Shown here: piece after piece, positions 10,107 through 20,700 of the stretch | Layout: every line of letters begins with the position of its first letter | Position numbering within the stretch: the first letter of the stretch is position 1 | From: Paracoccus aminovorans | GTDB taxonomy: Bacteria; Pseudomonadota; Alphaproteobacteria; Rhodobacterales; Rhodobacteraceae | Assembly: GCF_001546115.1 (NCBI RefSeq) | Contig: NZ_KQ955208.1 | Location: 836,977-900,976, forward strand | Direction: 5' to 3' | Length of the DNA stretch: 64,000 bases | Translations under genes and position numbers: made by a program | The notes under the pieces: generated by a model | Told to the model about the DNA's origin: nothing | Seen by the model: the letters and a program-made list of their open reading frames with translations, nothing else | Database searches by the model: none

Positions 10107-11051
10107 TCACCCCGCCGCCAGCCTGTGGGCGCTGGCATAGCGCCCGGTCACGAAATGCGAGATCTGCCGCTCGATATCGCCCAGAAGCGAGCTGGCGCCG
10201 ATGCGGAAGAGGTCGGGGCGCAGCCAGTCGCGGCCCAGTTCCTCGGCCATCAGCACCTGCCAGTTCAGCGCGTCCTTCGCCGTCTTCAGCCCACCGGCCG
10301 GCTTGAAGCCCACGGCAAAGCCGGTGCGGTCGCGATAGTCGCGGATCGCGCGCAGCATCACCAGCGAGACCGGCAGCGTGGCGTTCACCGGCTCTTTCCC
10401 GGTCGAGGTCTTGATGAAATCCGCCCCGGCCTGCATGGCGACATGGCTTGCGCGCGCGACATTGGTCAGGGTCTTCAGCTCTCCCGTCGCCAGGATCGCC
10501 TTCATCAGCGCCGGGCCGCAGGCCTCGCGCATGGCGCAGATTTCGTCGTAAAGCGCCGCCCATTCGCCGCGCAGCGCATGGGCGCGGGAAATCACGATGT
10601 CGATCTCATCGGCGCCCTGGTCCAGCGCATAGCGGATCTCGGCCAGCCGCAGGTTCAGGGGCATCAGCCCGGCCGGAAAGCCGGTCGCGACCGAGGCCAC
10701 CGGCACGCCCGCGCCCTCCAGCGCCCGCTTGGCGGCCGCCACCATGGTGGGATAGACGCAGACCGCGCCGGTGGTCAGGTGCTCGACCCCCATCAGCGCC
10801 AGGTCGCCGGCATCGACCGGCTGGCGCGCCTTGGCGCAAAGCCGGGCCACGCGGTCGGCCGTGTCATCGCCCGCGAGCGTGGTCAGGTCGATGCAGCGCA
10901 CCGCGTTCAGAAGCCAGGCCGCCTGCCATTCCTTCTTGAGGCTGCGGCGCGCGGGCAGGCTGGCGGCGCGCCGCTCGGCCGCGGGGGTGTTGACGGTGAT
11001 GCCCTCGAACCAGTCGAGGCGGAAGTCGGTGCCCGGGTTCCCGGTCGGCAT
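10107..11051 (-). CDS. deoC: Deoxyribose-phosphate aldolase
   Basis: 314 residues. Class I aldolase motifs are clear: DLTTLAGDDT near the start of the barrel, VCVYPTMVAAAKRAL, ASVATGFPAG, DEIDIVI, the Schiff-base strand GADFIKTSTGKEP, and VGFKPAGGLK. It cleaves 2-deoxyribose 5-phosphate to glyceraldehyde 3-phosphate and acetaldehyde in deoxynucleoside breakdown. The start at 11051 (MPTGNPGTDF) lies 1 base after the DUF1523 stop; a longer frame upstream overlaps that gene and is rejected. Followed at once by the double ALDH. Confidence 0.95.
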   Translation of the reverse strand: MPTGNPGTDFRLDWFEGITVNTPAAERRAASLPARRSLKKEWQAAWLLNAVRCIDLTTLAGDDTADRVARLCAKARQPVDAGDLALMGVEHLTTGAVCVYPTMVAAAKRALEGAGVPVASVATGFPAGLMPLNLRLAEIRYALDQGADEIDIVISRAHALRGEWAALYDEICAMREACGPALMKAILATGELKTLTNVARASHVAMQAGADFIKTSTGKEPVNATLPVSLVMLRAIRDYRDRTGFAVGFKPAGGLKTAKDALNWQVLMAEELGRDWLRPDLFRIGASSLLGDIERQISHFVTGRYASAHRLAAG

Positions 11052-11052
11052 C

Positions 11053-11712
11053 TCAGCGGCCCTTGAGCCCGTTCCACCAGCGCCGCATCCGCCCCTGCGC
11101 ACGGTCGCGGGCGGCATCGGCGCGGGCATCGAGCCGGTCCCAGGCCTGGTCGGCGGACCGCACGGCCGGGTCGATGGTGCGCTCGCGGAACTGGTTCCAC
11201 ATGCGCCAGATCAGGAACAGCAGCCCGCCCAGCAGCAGCAGGATGATCTGCGCCGGCCAGTTGAAGGGCTTCACCTCGGGCCCCGCCACCGGCTTCACCG
11301 AGATCGCGTTGGGATAGACCGAAAGCCAGGCCACCCGCCAGCCGTATGAGGTCACGCTGACCCATTCCGGCTTGGCCGAGGTCGAACGCAGATCGGTCGC
11401 TTGGGCATGCAGGTTCGAGCTGTCGTATTTGAAATAGGGCGGCCAGATCCAGCCGGTATCCTCGTTGCGATAGACATAGGGCTTGCCGTTCGGCCGCACC
11501 GTGTCGATGAAACGCACGTCGCGCTGGCCTGCCGCATTCTGCACCGTGCCGGTGTCGGGCGAGGCATAGAAGATGCGGTTCGCGCCGATGTCGGTCAGCC
11601 GGTTGTAGGTATTGGTGATGCGCACCGTCTGCTTCGAGGGCAGCGCGTAATCCAGGAACAGAAAGACCACGATCCCGAAGATCACCCCAAGAACGGTCAG
11701 GAACCAGCGCAT
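11053..11712 (-). CDS. DUF1523 family membrane protein
   Basis: 219 residues. A signal-anchor segment opens the protein (FLTVLGVIFGIVVFLFL), then a periplasmic domain with TVRITNTYNRLTDIG, RFIDTVRPNGKPYVYRNEDT and GWIWPPYFKYD, then a second membrane span (IILLLLGGLLFLIW) and a basic cytosolic tail. This matches the DUF1523 family of Rhodobacterales; function unknown. It lies between the small two-span protein (10 bases upstream) and deoC. Confidence 0.85.
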   Translation of the reverse strand: MRWFLTVLGVIFGIVVFLFLDYALPSKQTVRITNTYNRLTDIGANRIFYASPDTGTVQNAAGQRDVRFIDTVRPNGKPYVYRNEDTGWIWPPYFKYDSSNLHAQATDLRSTSAKPEWVSVTSYGWRVAWLSVYPNAISVKPVAGPEVKPFNWPAQIILLLLGGLLFLIWRMWNQFRERTIDPAVRSADQAWDRLDARADAARDRAQGRMRRWWNGLKGR

Positions 11713-11722
11713 CGGCGCCCCC

Positions 11723-12004
11723 TCAGTTGTAATTCACGATGACGACGATCGCGACAAAGGCGACCAGCGGCAGGACCAGCACCAGAAGCGCCAGCCGCGC
11801 CCGCAGCGTCCGGCTGAAGCCTGTCATGCAACGCCGCACGAACTCGCGTCGTTCCGGGCTGGCGCCCGCCCGCTCGGGATGCCGGCGATCCCATTCCTTT
11901 TCAAGCGCCTCGCGGCGCAGGCTGCGGATATAGATCGAGATCAGGGCGTAAAAGATCAGCTCGACAACCAGCACCATGCCGATCAGGCGAAGAAAGGCGA
12001 TCAT
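11723..12004 (-). CDS. Small two-span membrane protein
   Basis: 93 residues with a hydrophobic segment at each end (LRLIGMVLVVELIFYALISI and LALLVLVLPLVAFVAIVVIV) around a charged middle. Homologues in Rhodobacterales are, as I recall, often labelled cation/multidrug efflux-like without evidence. It opens the minus-strand run leading to DUF1523, deoC and ALDH. Function unknown. Confidence 0.7.
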   Translation of the reverse strand: MIAFLRLIGMVLVVELIFYALISIYIRSLRREALEKEWDRRHPERAGASPERREFVRRCMTGFSRTLRARLALLVLVLPLVAFVAIVVIVNYN

Positions 12005-12110
12005 CGGGCAAGGCTTTCGCTGCGGCTCATGGCCCGCATGGAAGGCCGGCGCGGCGCGCATGTCAATGACCCCATTGCGACGCGGCCGGGCCCGGCCTAG
12101 CCTGCGGACC

Positions 12111-13403
12111 ATGGACCCGCTTTGCCTGGAAATCGAGAACCGCCGCGACGATCTGATCCGCCTGACCCAGGATCTGATCCGCATCCCGACGCTGAACCCT
12201 CCGGGCCGGCACTATCGCGACATCTGCGAATACCTGCGCGCCCGGCTGGCGCCGCAGGGCTGGGACTGCGCGCTGGTCCGCGCCAAGGGCAGCCCCGGCG
12301 ACAGCGAGGCCTTTCCGCGCTGGAACCTGGTCGCCCGCCATCACGGCGCCACCCCCGGCGCCTGCGTGCATTTCAACAGCCACCACGACGTGGTCGAGGT
12401 CGGCCACGGCTGGACCCGCGACCCGTTCGGCGCCGAAATCGACGGCGACCGCATCTATGGCCGCGGCGCCTGCGACATGAAGGGCGGCCTCGCCGCCAGC
12501 ATCATCGCGGCCGAGGCCTTCGTCGCGCTCCATCCCGACCATCCCGGCCAGATCGAGATCAGCGCCACCGCCGACGAGGAAACCGGCGGCTATGGCGGCG
12601 TGGCCTGGCTGGCCGAGCACGGCGCCTTCGCCCATGTCGACCACGTCATCATCCCCGAGCCGCTGCACAAGGACCGCATCTGCCTGGGCCATCGCGGCGT
12701 CTGGTGGGCCGAGATCGAGACGCAGGGCCGCATCGCCCATGGCTCGATGCCCTTCCTGGGCGACAGCGCCATCCGCCATATGGGCGCGGTGCTCGAGGAA
12801 ATGGAACGCAGCCTGTTCCCGCTGCTGCTGACCCGGCGCACCGAGATGCCGGTGATCCCCGAAGGGGCGCGCATCCCGACGCTGAACATCAATTCGATCC
12901 ACGGCGGCGAACCGGACCTCGGCCCGGAGTTCACCGGCCTGCCCGCGCCCTGCGTGGCCGACCGCTGCCGCATCGTCATCGACCGCCGCTTCCTGATCGA
13001 GGAGGATCTGGCCGAGGTCAAGCGCGAGGTCACGGCGCTGCTGGACAAGGTTCGCGCCCAGCGGCCGAACTTCCGCTATGAGATCCGCGGCCTGTTCGAG
13101 GTCATCCCAAGCATGACCGACCGCGAGGCGCCCGTCGTGCGTTCGACCGCCGCCGCGATCCAGCGCGTGCTGGGGCGCGAGGCGGGCTATGTCGTCAGCC
13201 CCGGCACCTATGACCAGAAGCACATCGACCGCATCGGCAGGCTGAAGAACTGCATCGCCTATGGCCCGGGCGTGCTGGACCTGGCGCATCAGCCCGACGA
13301 ATGGATCGGCGTGCGGGACATGCTGGATTCGGCGCGGGTGATGGCGCTGGTTCTTGCCGACATCCTGATGGGGGATTCCCCCGGCGCGACGCCTGTGGCA
13401 TGA
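12111..13403 (+). CDS. M20 family metallopeptidase/deacylase (ArgE/DapE type)
   Basis: 430 residues. The two-metal centre of the family is complete: HFNSHHDVV, GRGACDMKGG (bridging Asp), ADEETGG (catalytic Glu and metal Glu), the EP ligand in IIPEPLHK, and the final His in DLAHQPDEW. A dimerisation domain sits in the middle (GRIAHGSMPFLGDSAI). Such enzymes hydrolyse N-acyl amino acids such as N-acetylornithine or N-succinyl-diaminopimelate; this member sits next to no arg or dap gene, so the substrate is open. The ATG at 12111 is the first Met that fits the domain. Confidence 0.88.
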   Translation: MDPLCLEIENRRDDLIRLTQDLIRIPTLNPPGRHYRDICEYLRARLAPQGWDCALVRAKGSPGDSEAFPRWNLVARHHGATPGACVHFNSHHDVVEVGHGWTRDPFGAEIDGDRIYGRGACDMKGGLAASIIAAEAFVALHPDHPGQIEISATADEETGGYGGVAWLAEHGAFAHVDHVIIPEPLHKDRICLGHRGVWWAEIETQGRIAHGSMPFLGDSAIRHMGAVLEEMERSLFPLLLTRRTEMPVIPEGARIPTLNINSIHGGEPDLGPEFTGLPAPCVADRCRIVIDRRFLIEEDLAEVKREVTALLDKVRAQRPNFRYEIRGLFEVIPSMTDREAPVVRSTAAAIQRVLGREAGYVVSPGTYDQKHIDRIGRLKNCIAYGPGVLDLAHQPDEWIGVRDMLDSARVMALVLADILMGDSPGATPVA

Positions 13404-13428
13404 TCGCGCGCAAAACCACGAGCAGCAC

Positions 13429-13722
13429 ATGACCCAACGCCTGTCGATCAGCGCCATCATCTTCTTCGTCGGGGCTATCCTGCTCGGGGTCTATTTCGCC
13501 TTCGCCGCCGTGCAGGGCCCCTCGGGCATCCTGCGCCGGGTGCAGTTGCAGGCCGAGACCCAGGATCTGGCCCAGCAGCGCGACAGGCTGCAGGCCGAGG
13601 TCGACCGCATGCGCAACCTGACGCGGCGGCTGTCGAACGACTATCTCGACCTCGACCTGCTGGACGAACGCGCCCGCGACGTGCTGGGGCTGGTGCGCGC
13701 GGACGAGATCATCATCCGCTGA
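13429..13722 (+). CDS. ftsB: FtsB/DivIC-type septum formation initiator
   Basis: 97 residues: short cytosolic start, one membrane span (ISAIIFFVGAILLGVYFAF), a periplasmic coiled coil (about 40-75, AETQDLAQQRDRLQAEVDRM) and a C-terminal DERARDVLGLVRADEIII, the usual FtsB/DivIC layout. It works in the FtsQLB divisome complex. Placement just upstream of pdhA is a common alphaproteobacterial order. 25 bases separate it from the M20 gene. Confidence 0.85.
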   Translation: MTQRLSISAIIFFVGAILLGVYFAFAAVQGPSGILRRVQLQAETQDLAQQRDRLQAEVDRMRNLTRRLSNDYLDLDLLDERARDVLGLVRADEIIIR

Positions 13723-13883
13723 ACCGGCCGGCGTCTTTTCCGTTTTCCAAACACCCCTGCGGCCTTGCCGCCACGCAATGCGGTCCCTGCCCGGAAAATC
13801 ACCGGCAAGGGCAGGATTCCGCATCTGCCCTCTGGACCTATGCACAAGGCCGGTTTACTTCCCCCGCGAGCTTGCCCTAGAAT

Positions 13884-13901
13884 TAGTTTAACGCTGAACT
13901 A
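13884..13901 (+). promoter_or_regulatory. Inverted repeat in the pdhA upstream region
   Basis: In the 204-base gap before pdhA lies TAGTT-N8-AACTA in a locally AT-rich patch, preceded by TTGCCC at 13873, a possible -35. It sits 25 bases before the start codon and just before a very strong GAGGAGGAGG ribosome site (13912-13921). It may be an operator or part of the promoter; this is inference. The left part of the gap (13735-13765) holds one copy of the dispersed CAAAyACCCC motif described separately. Confidence 0.3.
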
Positions 13902-13926
13902 TTCCTGCCCCGAGGAGGAGGCCCGT

Positions 13927-14937
13927 ATGGTCAGAAAGCCCGCAGCCAAGGAAAGCACGTCGAACGTGTCCCGTGACGAGCTGCTCAAATACTATCGCGA
14001 CATGCTGTTGATCCGCCGATTCGAGGAAAAGGCCGGCCAACTCTACGGCATGGGCCTGATCGGCGGCTTCTGCCACCTCTACATCGGGCAAGAGGCCGTC
14101 GTCGTCGGCCTGGAGGCCGCCGCCAAGGAAGGCGACAAGCGCATCACCTCTTATCGCGACCATGGCCACATGCTGGCCTGCGGCATGGAAGCCCGCGGCG
14201 TCATGGCGGAACTGACCGGACGCTCGGGCGGCTATTCCAAGGGCAAGGGCGGCTCGATGCACATGTTCAGCCGCGAAAAGCACTTCTACGGCGGCCATGG
14301 CATCGTCGCGGCGCAGGTGCCGCTGGGCGCGGGCCTCGCCTTCGCCGACAAATACCGCGGCAATGACAATGTCACCTTCGCCTATTTCGGCGACGGCGCC
14401 GCCAACCAGGGCCAGGTCTACGAGACCTACAACATGGCCGAGCTGTGGAACCTGCCGGTCGTCTTCGTGATCGAGAACAACCAGTATGCCATGGGCACCT
14501 CGATGAAGCGCTCGACCAAGTCGACGACGCTCTTCGGCCGGGGCGAGGCCTTCGGCATCAAGGGCGAACAGGTCGACGGCATGGACGTGCTGGCGGTCAA
14601 GGCCGCCGCCGAAAAGGCCGTGGCGCAATGCCGCGCCGGCAACGGCCCCTATATCCTGGAAGTGATGACCTATCGCTATCGTGGCCACTCGATGTCCGAC
14701 CCGGCGAAATACCGCACGCGCGAGGAGGTGCAGAAGATGCGCGACGAACGCGACGCCATCGAACATGTGCGCGACCTGCTCTTGACCGGCAAGCACGCCA
14801 GCGAGGACGACCTCAAGGCCATCGACAAGGAAATCAAGGATATCGTGAACGACTCGGCCGAATTCGCCAAGGAAAGCCCGGAGCCCGCGCTGGAGGAACT
14901 CTGGACCGATATCTACGCCGAAGAGAAAAGCGCCTGA
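13927..14937 (+). CDS. pdhA: Pyruvate dehydrogenase E1 component, alpha subunit
   Basis: 336 residues. It shows the thiamine diphosphate motif (GDGAANQGQVYETYNMAELW, then VIENNQYAMGTS), the RRFEEKAGQLYGMG start and the HGHMLACG and GKGGSMHMF loops of alphaproteobacterial PdhA. With PdhB it decarboxylates pyruvate and reductively acetylates the lipoyl domains. First gene of the pdhABC operon, with a GAGGAGGAGG ribosome site; 12 bases precede pdhB. The lpd (E3) gene is not in the window. Confidence 0.97.
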   Translation: MVRKPAAKESTSNVSRDELLKYYRDMLLIRRFEEKAGQLYGMGLIGGFCHLYIGQEAVVVGLEAAAKEGDKRITSYRDHGHMLACGMEARGVMAELTGRSGGYSKGKGGSMHMFSREKHFYGGHGIVAAQVPLGAGLAFADKYRGNDNVTFAYFGDGAANQGQVYETYNMAELWNLPVVFVIENNQYAMGTSMKRSTKSTTLFGRGEAFGIKGEQVDGMDVLAVKAAAEKAVAQCRAGNGPYILEVMTYRYRGHSMSDPAKYRTREEVQKMRDERDAIEHVRDLLLTGKHASEDDLKAIDKEIKDIVNDSAEFAKESPEPALEELWTDIYAEEKSA

Positions 14938-14949
14938 GGGAGGGCAACC

Positions 14950-16317
14950 ATGGCAACCGAAATCCTGATGCCCGCCCTGTCGCCGACCATGGAGGAAGGC
15001 ACGCTGGCCAAATGGCTGGTCAAGGAAGGCGATACTGTCAAATCCGGCGACATCCTGGCCGAGATCGAAACCGACAAGGCCACGATGGAATTCGAGGCGG
15101 TCGATGAAGGCATCGTCGGCAAGCTCTTGATCGCCGAGGGCACCCAGGGGGTCAAGGTGAACACCCCCATCGCCGTGCTGGTCGAGGAAGGCGAATCCGC
15201 CGATGCCGCGCCCGCCGCCAAGGCCGAACCCACTCCGGCCGCCGCAGAAGCGCCCGCCGCTGCACCGGCGCAAGCTGCGGCCCCCGCCCCGGCCCCGGTC
15301 GTCGACCAGTCGCCCGACTGGCCCGAAGGCACGCCGATGAAGACCATGACCGTGCGCGAAGCCCTGCGCGAGGCCATGGAAGAGGAGATGACCCGCGACG
15401 ACACCGTCTTCCTGATGGGCGAGGAAGTCGGCGAATACCAGGGCGCCTACAAGATCAGCCAAGGCCTGCTCGACAAGTTCGGCCCGCGCCGCGTGGTCGA
15501 CACCCCGATCAGCGAAATCGGCTTCGCCGGCATCGGCACCGGCGCCGCCATGGCCGGCCTGCGCCCCATCGTCGAGTTCATGACCTTCAACTTCGCCATG
15601 CAGGCGATGGACCACATCATCAACTCGGCCGCGAAGACGCTCTACATGTCGGGCGGCCAGATGGGTGCGCCGATGGTGTTCCGTGGCCCGAACGGCGCCG
15701 CCGCCCGCGTCGCCGCCCAGCACAGCCAGGACTATGCCGCCTGGTTCGCCCAGATCCCCGGCCTGAAGGTCGTCATGCCCTATTCGGCCGCCGACGCGAA
15801 GGGCCTGCTGAAACAGGCGATCCGCGACAACAACCCCGTGGTCTTCCTGGAAAACGAAATCCTCTACGGCCGCAGCTTCGAAGTGCCGGATCTGGAAGAT
15901 TTCACCATCCCCTTCGGCAAGGCCAAGGTCGTGCGCCAGGGCCGCGACGTGACGCTGGTCAGCTTCGGCATCGGCATGACCCACGCGCTTGAAGCCGCCG
16001 AGAAACTGGCCGGCGAAGGCATCGAGGCCGAAGTCATCGACCTGCGCACCCTGCGCCCGATCGACTATGCGACCGTGATCGCCTCGGTGCAGAAGACCAA
16101 CCGCTGCGTGACGGTGGAAGAGGGCTTCCCGGTCTGCTCGATCGGCAACCACCTCTCGGCCTATATCATGGAAAACGCCTTCGATTACCTCGACGCGCCG
16201 GTGATCAACTGCACCGGCAAGGACGTGCCCATGCCCTATGCCGCCAACCTGGAAAAGCACGCGCTGATCACCTCGGACGAGGTGGTGGCGGCGGTCAAGA
16301 AAGTCACCTACCGTTAA
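14950..16317 (+). CDS. pdhB: Pyruvate dehydrogenase E1 beta subunit fused to a lipoyl domain
   Basis: 455 residues. Residues 1-80 are a lipoyl domain with the [10 protein letters not shown] lipoyl-lysine turn. An Ala/Pro-rich linker follows (about 85-120), then the E1-beta domain from about 130 ([45 protein letters not shown], and the C-terminal [16 protein letters not shown]). The fusion is normal for alphaproteobacteria. Its lipoyl domain is nearly identical to the one opening PdhC, also at DNA level. Confidence 0.97.
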   Translation: MATEILMPALSPTMEEGTLAKWLVKEGDTVKSGDILAEIETDKATMEFEAVDEGIVGKLLIAEGTQGVKVNTPIAVLVEEGESADAAPAAKAEPTPAAAEAPAAAPAQAAAPAPAPVVDQSPDWPEGTPMKTMTVREALREAMEEEMTRDDTVFLMGEEVGEYQGAYKISQGLLDKFGPRRVVDTPISEIGFAGIGTGAAMAGLRPIVEFMTFNFAMQAMDHIINSAAKTLYMSGGQMGAPMVFRGPNGAAARVAAQHSQDYAAWFAQIPGLKVVMPYSAADAKGLLKQAIRDNNPVVFLENEILYGRSFEVPDLEDFTIPFGKAKVVRQGRDVTLVSFGIGMTHALEAAEKLAGEGIEAEVIDLRTLRPIDYATVIASVQKTNRCVTVEEGFPVCSIGNHLSAYIMENAFDYLDAPVINCTGKDVPMPYAANLEKHALITSDEVVAAVKKVTYR

Positions 16318-16329
16318 GGAGCAAGCGAG

Positions 16330-17628
16330 ATGCCGACAGAAATCCTGATGCCCGCGCTTTCTCCGACCATGGAGGAGGGCACGCTGGCCAAATGGCTGGT
16401 GAAGGAAGGCGACACGGTGAAATCCGGCGACATCCTGGCCGAGATCGAGACCGACAAGGCCACGATGGAATTCGAGGCCGTGGACGAAGGCACGGTGGGC
16501 AAGATCCTGGTGGCCGAGGGCACGGCGGGCGTGAAGGTGAACACGCCCATCGCCGTCCTGCTGGAAGAGGGCGAGAGCGCCTCCGACATCGGCTCGGCCC
16601 CGGCGCCGAAAACTGAGGCAGCCGCGCCCGCGAAACCCGAGGCTGCCCCCGCTCCGGCGGCGGCAGCCCCGGCCCCGGCGGCACAGAAGGCGGCGGATGG
16701 CGGGCGGGTCTTCGCCTCGCCGCTGGCGCGCCGCATCGCGGCCGAAAAGGGCATCGACCTTGCCGGCGTGACCGGTTCCGGCCCGCGTGGCCGCATCGTC
16801 AAGGCGGATGTCGAAGGCGCCAAGCCCGGCGCAGCCAAGCCCGCCGCCGCCGAGTCCCCGAAAGCCGCCGCCCCTGCCCCGGCAGCGGCCGCCCCGGCCG
16901 GTCCTTCGGCGGAAACCGTGCTTAAGATCTATGCCGACCGCGAGACGACCGAGGTGGCGCTGGACGGCATGCGCCGCACCATCGCCGCCCGCCTGACCGA
17001 GGCCAAGCAGACCATCCCGCATTTCTACCTGCGCAAATCGGCCAAGCTGGACGAGCTGATGAAGTTCCGCGCCATGCTGAACAAGCAGCTGGAATCGCGC
17101 GGCGTGAAGCTGTCGGTCAACGACTTCATCATCAAGGCCTGCGCCCTGGCGCTGCAAGAGGTGCCGGATGCCAATGCCGTCTGGGCCGGCGGCCGCATCC
17201 TGAAGCTGAAACCCTCGGACGTGGCCGTGGCCGTCGCCATCGAAGGCGGGCTCTTCACCCCGGTGCTGAAGGACGCGCAGCAAAAGACGCTGTCGTCCCT
17301 CTCGACCGAGATGAAGGACCTCGCCAACCGCGCCAAGACCAAGAAGCTGGCCCCGCATGAATACCAGGGCGGCAGCTTCGCGATCTCGAACCTCGGCATG
17401 TTCGGCATCGAGAATTTCGACGCGGTCATCAACCCGCCGCATGGCGCGATCCTGGCCGTCGGCGCCGGCATCCAGACCCCGGTCGTCGAAAACGGCGAGA
17501 TCGTGATCCGCAACGTCATGTCGATGACGCTCTCGGTCGATCACCGGGTCATCGACGGTGCCCTCGGTGCGCAATTGCTCGACGCCATCGTCAAGCACCT
17601 GGAAAACCCGATGGGCATGCTGGCCTGA
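16330..17628 (+). CDS. pdhC: Dihydrolipoamide acetyltransferase (PDH E2)
   Basis: 432 residues with one lipoyl domain (1-80, [10 protein letters not shown]), an Ala/Pro linker, a peripheral subunit-binding domain (about 120-155, [20 protein letters not shown]) and a catalytic acyltransferase domain ending in [16 protein letters not shown], which has the catalytic His and Asp. It forms the core of the PDH complex and transfers acetyl to CoA. It lies 12 bases after pdhB and ends at a strong terminator. Confidence 0.97.
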   Translation: MPTEILMPALSPTMEEGTLAKWLVKEGDTVKSGDILAEIETDKATMEFEAVDEGTVGKILVAEGTAGVKVNTPIAVLLEEGESASDIGSAPAPKTEAAAPAKPEAAPAPAAAAPAPAAQKAADGGRVFASPLARRIAAEKGIDLAGVTGSGPRGRIVKADVEGAKPGAAKPAAAESPKAAAPAPAAAAPAGPSAETVLKIYADRETTEVALDGMRRTIAARLTEAKQTIPHFYLRKSAKLDELMKFRAMLNKQLESRGVKLSVNDFIIKACALALQEVPDANAVWAGGRILKLKPSDVAVAVAIEGGLFTPVLKDAQQKTLSSLSTEMKDLANRAKTKKLAPHEYQGGSFAISNLGMFGIENFDAVINPPHGAILAVGAGIQTPVVENGEIVIRNVMSMTLSVDHRVIDGALGAQLLDAIVKHLENPMGMLA

Positions 17629-17650
17629 CCCGCATCCGCCATGAAACACC

Positions 17651-17682
17651 AAGGGGGCCCCGACGGCCCCCTTTCTCTTTTG
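17651..17682 (+). terminator. Rho-independent terminator of pdhABC
   Basis: A 7-bp GC stem (GGGGGCC/GGCCCCC, 17653-17659 with 17665-17671) with a 5-base loop is followed by TTTCTCTTTT. It lies 25 bases after the pdhC stop and abuts a copy of the AAATATCC-type dispersed motif (17683-17712). Confidence 0.85.
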
Positions 17683-17732
17683 TGGATAAATATCCTCGGG
17701 GGTCCGGGGGCAGACAGCCCCCGGCAGCGACC

Positions 17733-20700
17733 TCACTCCCCCGCGGGGCGCGCGTTCAGCCCGATCCGCCGCACCAGCCAGCGCCCGACCCTGACCTGCC
17801 CACCATGCACCACCGAAAACAGCGAGGGCACGAACAACAGCGACAGCAGCGTCGAGAGCAACAGCCCGCCGATCACCGAAATCGCCATCGGCGCGCTGAA
17901 CTCGGCGCCCTCGCCCGTTCCCAGCGCCGAGGGCACCATGCCCGCGGTCATGGCGATGGTCGTCATCACGATGGGCCGCGCCCGCTTGTGCACCGCATCC
18001 AGGATCGCCGCGCGCTTCTCGACGCCGCGCTCGATGGCGCTGACCGCGAATTCGACCAGCATGATCGCGTTCTTGGTCACGATGCCCATCAGCATCAGGA
18101 AGCCGATCACCACCGACATGCTGATGGAATTGCCGGTCAGGAACAGCGCCAGGATCGCCCCGCCAATGGCCAGGGGCAGCGACATCAGGATCGAGACGGG
18201 GGTGATGAAATTGTGAAACAGCAGCACCAGAACGACATAGGTCAGCACCACGCCCGAGACCATCGCGACCGAGAAGGCCTGGAACACCTCGGCCATGATC
18301 TCGGCATCGCCCGAGGGCTTGATCTCGGTCCCGGCCGGCAGCTCGATCCCCTGCTGCAACCCCGTGACCTGGGCGCTGACCGGGCCCAGCAGCGCACCCT
18401 CGGCCAGGTTGCCCGAGACGGTGGTCTGATAGCGCCGGTCGTAGCGGCCGATCTCGGTCGCCCCGGCCGAAAGCGTCACATCCGCCACCGCCTCCAGCGG
18501 CAGCTGCCCGGCCGAGCTTGGCACGCGCAGGTTCCTGACCGTCATCAGGTCGCGCCGCGCCGCCTCGTCCAGCCGCACCATGATCGGGATCTGCTTGTCG
18601 CCGGCGTTGAACTTGGCGAGGTTCGATTCCGTGTCGCCCAGCGTTGCCACCCGCAGCGTCGTCGCCAGCGCGCTGGCGGTGACGCCCAACTGCGCCGCGA
18701 CCTCGGGCCGCGGATGGATCTGGATCTCGGGCCGCTCCAGGCTGGCGGATGACCGCACCCCCTCCAGCGCCGGCAGGGTCTTCATCGCCGCCATCAGCCG
18801 CTCGGCCGCCTCGGCCGCCGCATCCTCGGTATCGCCCAGGACCGAAATCGACAGGTCGGCATTGCCCTCTTGGTTCTGGAAGTCGATGCGCAGGTCGGGG
18901 ATGGCCGCCAGATGCTCTTTCAACTCGTCCTCGACGGCAAAGCTCGAGCGCTCGCGCTCGTCCTTGGGACCGTAGTTCACCATCAGCTTGGCCTTGGCGA
19001 CGTCATCCTCGCCGCCATTGACGAAGACCGAGCGCACCTCGGGCGCCGCGCTGATGCGCTGCGAGATCATGGCGGCGGCGGCTTCGGTCTCGCGCGGGGT
19101 GGCGCCGGGCGGCAGCTCGATGCTGACCTGGCTGCGGCCGACGTCCTGCGCCGGGATGAACTCGGTCGGCAGCAGGGTCGCGGAAAAGATCGAGAGCGCG
19201 AACACCCCCATGCCCATCAGCAGCGTCAGCCCGCGGTGGCGCAGGGTCCAGCCCAGCACGGCTATCAGCCCGCGCAGCACCGGACCGTCCCTCTCCTCGG
19301 GCAGATGCGTGCTGTCGCGCAGGAAATAGGCCGCCAGCATCGGCGTGATCAGCCGCGCCACCAGCAGCGAGAACAGCACCGAGACCGCGACCGTCAGCCC
19401 GAACTGCTTGAAATACTGCCCCGGGATCCCGCCCATGAAGCTGACCGGGGCAAAGACCGCGACGATGGAAAAGCTGATCGCGATCACGGTCAGGCCGATC
19501 TCGTTCGCGGCCTCCATGCTGGCGTCATAGGCGGGCACGCCCATGTTGATATGGCGCACGATATTCTCGATCTCGACGATGGCGTCATCGACCAGGATGC
19601 CGGTGACCAGCGTGATCGCCAGCAGGCTCACCCCGTTCAGGGTAAAACCCAGCATGTGCATGACGAAAAAGGTCGGGATGATCGACAGCGGCAGCGCCAC
19701 GGCGGCGATCAGCGTCGCGCGCCAGTTCCGCAGGAACAGGAACACCACCACCACCGCCAGCGCCGCCCCCTCATAAAGCGTGTCCATGGTCGAATGATAG
19801 CTGTTCGAGGTGTGGCTGGTCGCGTCGTCGATCAGCTGGATGCGGGTGCCGGGATGGCGCGCGGCGATCTCGGCGATGCGGGCCTTGGCGCCGTCCCCGG
19901 CCACTAGGTCGGATTCGCCCGAGCCGCGGAAGACGCCGAAGGCCACCACCGGCTGGCCGTTGAGCAGGGCAAAAGTGCGCTCCTCGCTGGCGCCGTCGCT
20001 GACGCGGCCCAGCTGGTCCAGCCGGACCGTATGCCCGCCGGTATCACCGCCGCCGATCAGAATCGGCGTCTCGGCCAGCCGTGCCACGTCGCCGGCCGAT
20101 CCCAGGGCGCGGATCGAGAATTCGGTCCCCGCCAGGTCGCCGCGCCCGCCGCCCAGGTCGATGTTCTTGGCCCGCAACTGGTCCGAGATTTCGGCCGCCG
20201 TCAGGCCGAAGGCCTGGATGCGGGCCGGGTCCAGATCGACGTTGATCTGGCGGTCGGCGCCGCCGATGCGGGTGATCGAGGCCACGCCCGGCACCGTGGA
20301 CAGATCGCGCGCCACCACGTCGTCGACGAAATCCGACAGCTGCTCGATGGACTTGCCGGGGTCGCTGACGGCATAGGTCAGGATCGCCATGCCCGAGACG
20401 TCGATGCGGTGGATCAGCGGCTCGACGATGGATTCGGGCAGGTCGGCGCGCACATTGGCCACCGCATCCTTGACATCGTTCACGGCGCGGTCGGTGTCGG
20501 TCTCCAGCTCGAATTCGACATAGATCCGCGCCGAGCCGTCCAGCGCCGTCGAGGTGATGTGCCGCACCCCGGTGATCGAGGCGATGGAATCCTCGATCGG
20601 CTGCACCACCTGCCGGGTCAGCTCGCTCGGCGCCGCGCCGGGCTGGCTGACCACGACGCTGACCAGGGGCAGGTCGATGTTCGGCATCGCCGTGACCGCC

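Noticed and set aside
13888..17736. A 1282-codon open frame antisense to pdhABC
   Set aside because: Shadow of GC-rich codon use in the well-supported pdh genes; translation is low-complexity His/Gly/Asp-rich with no domain.
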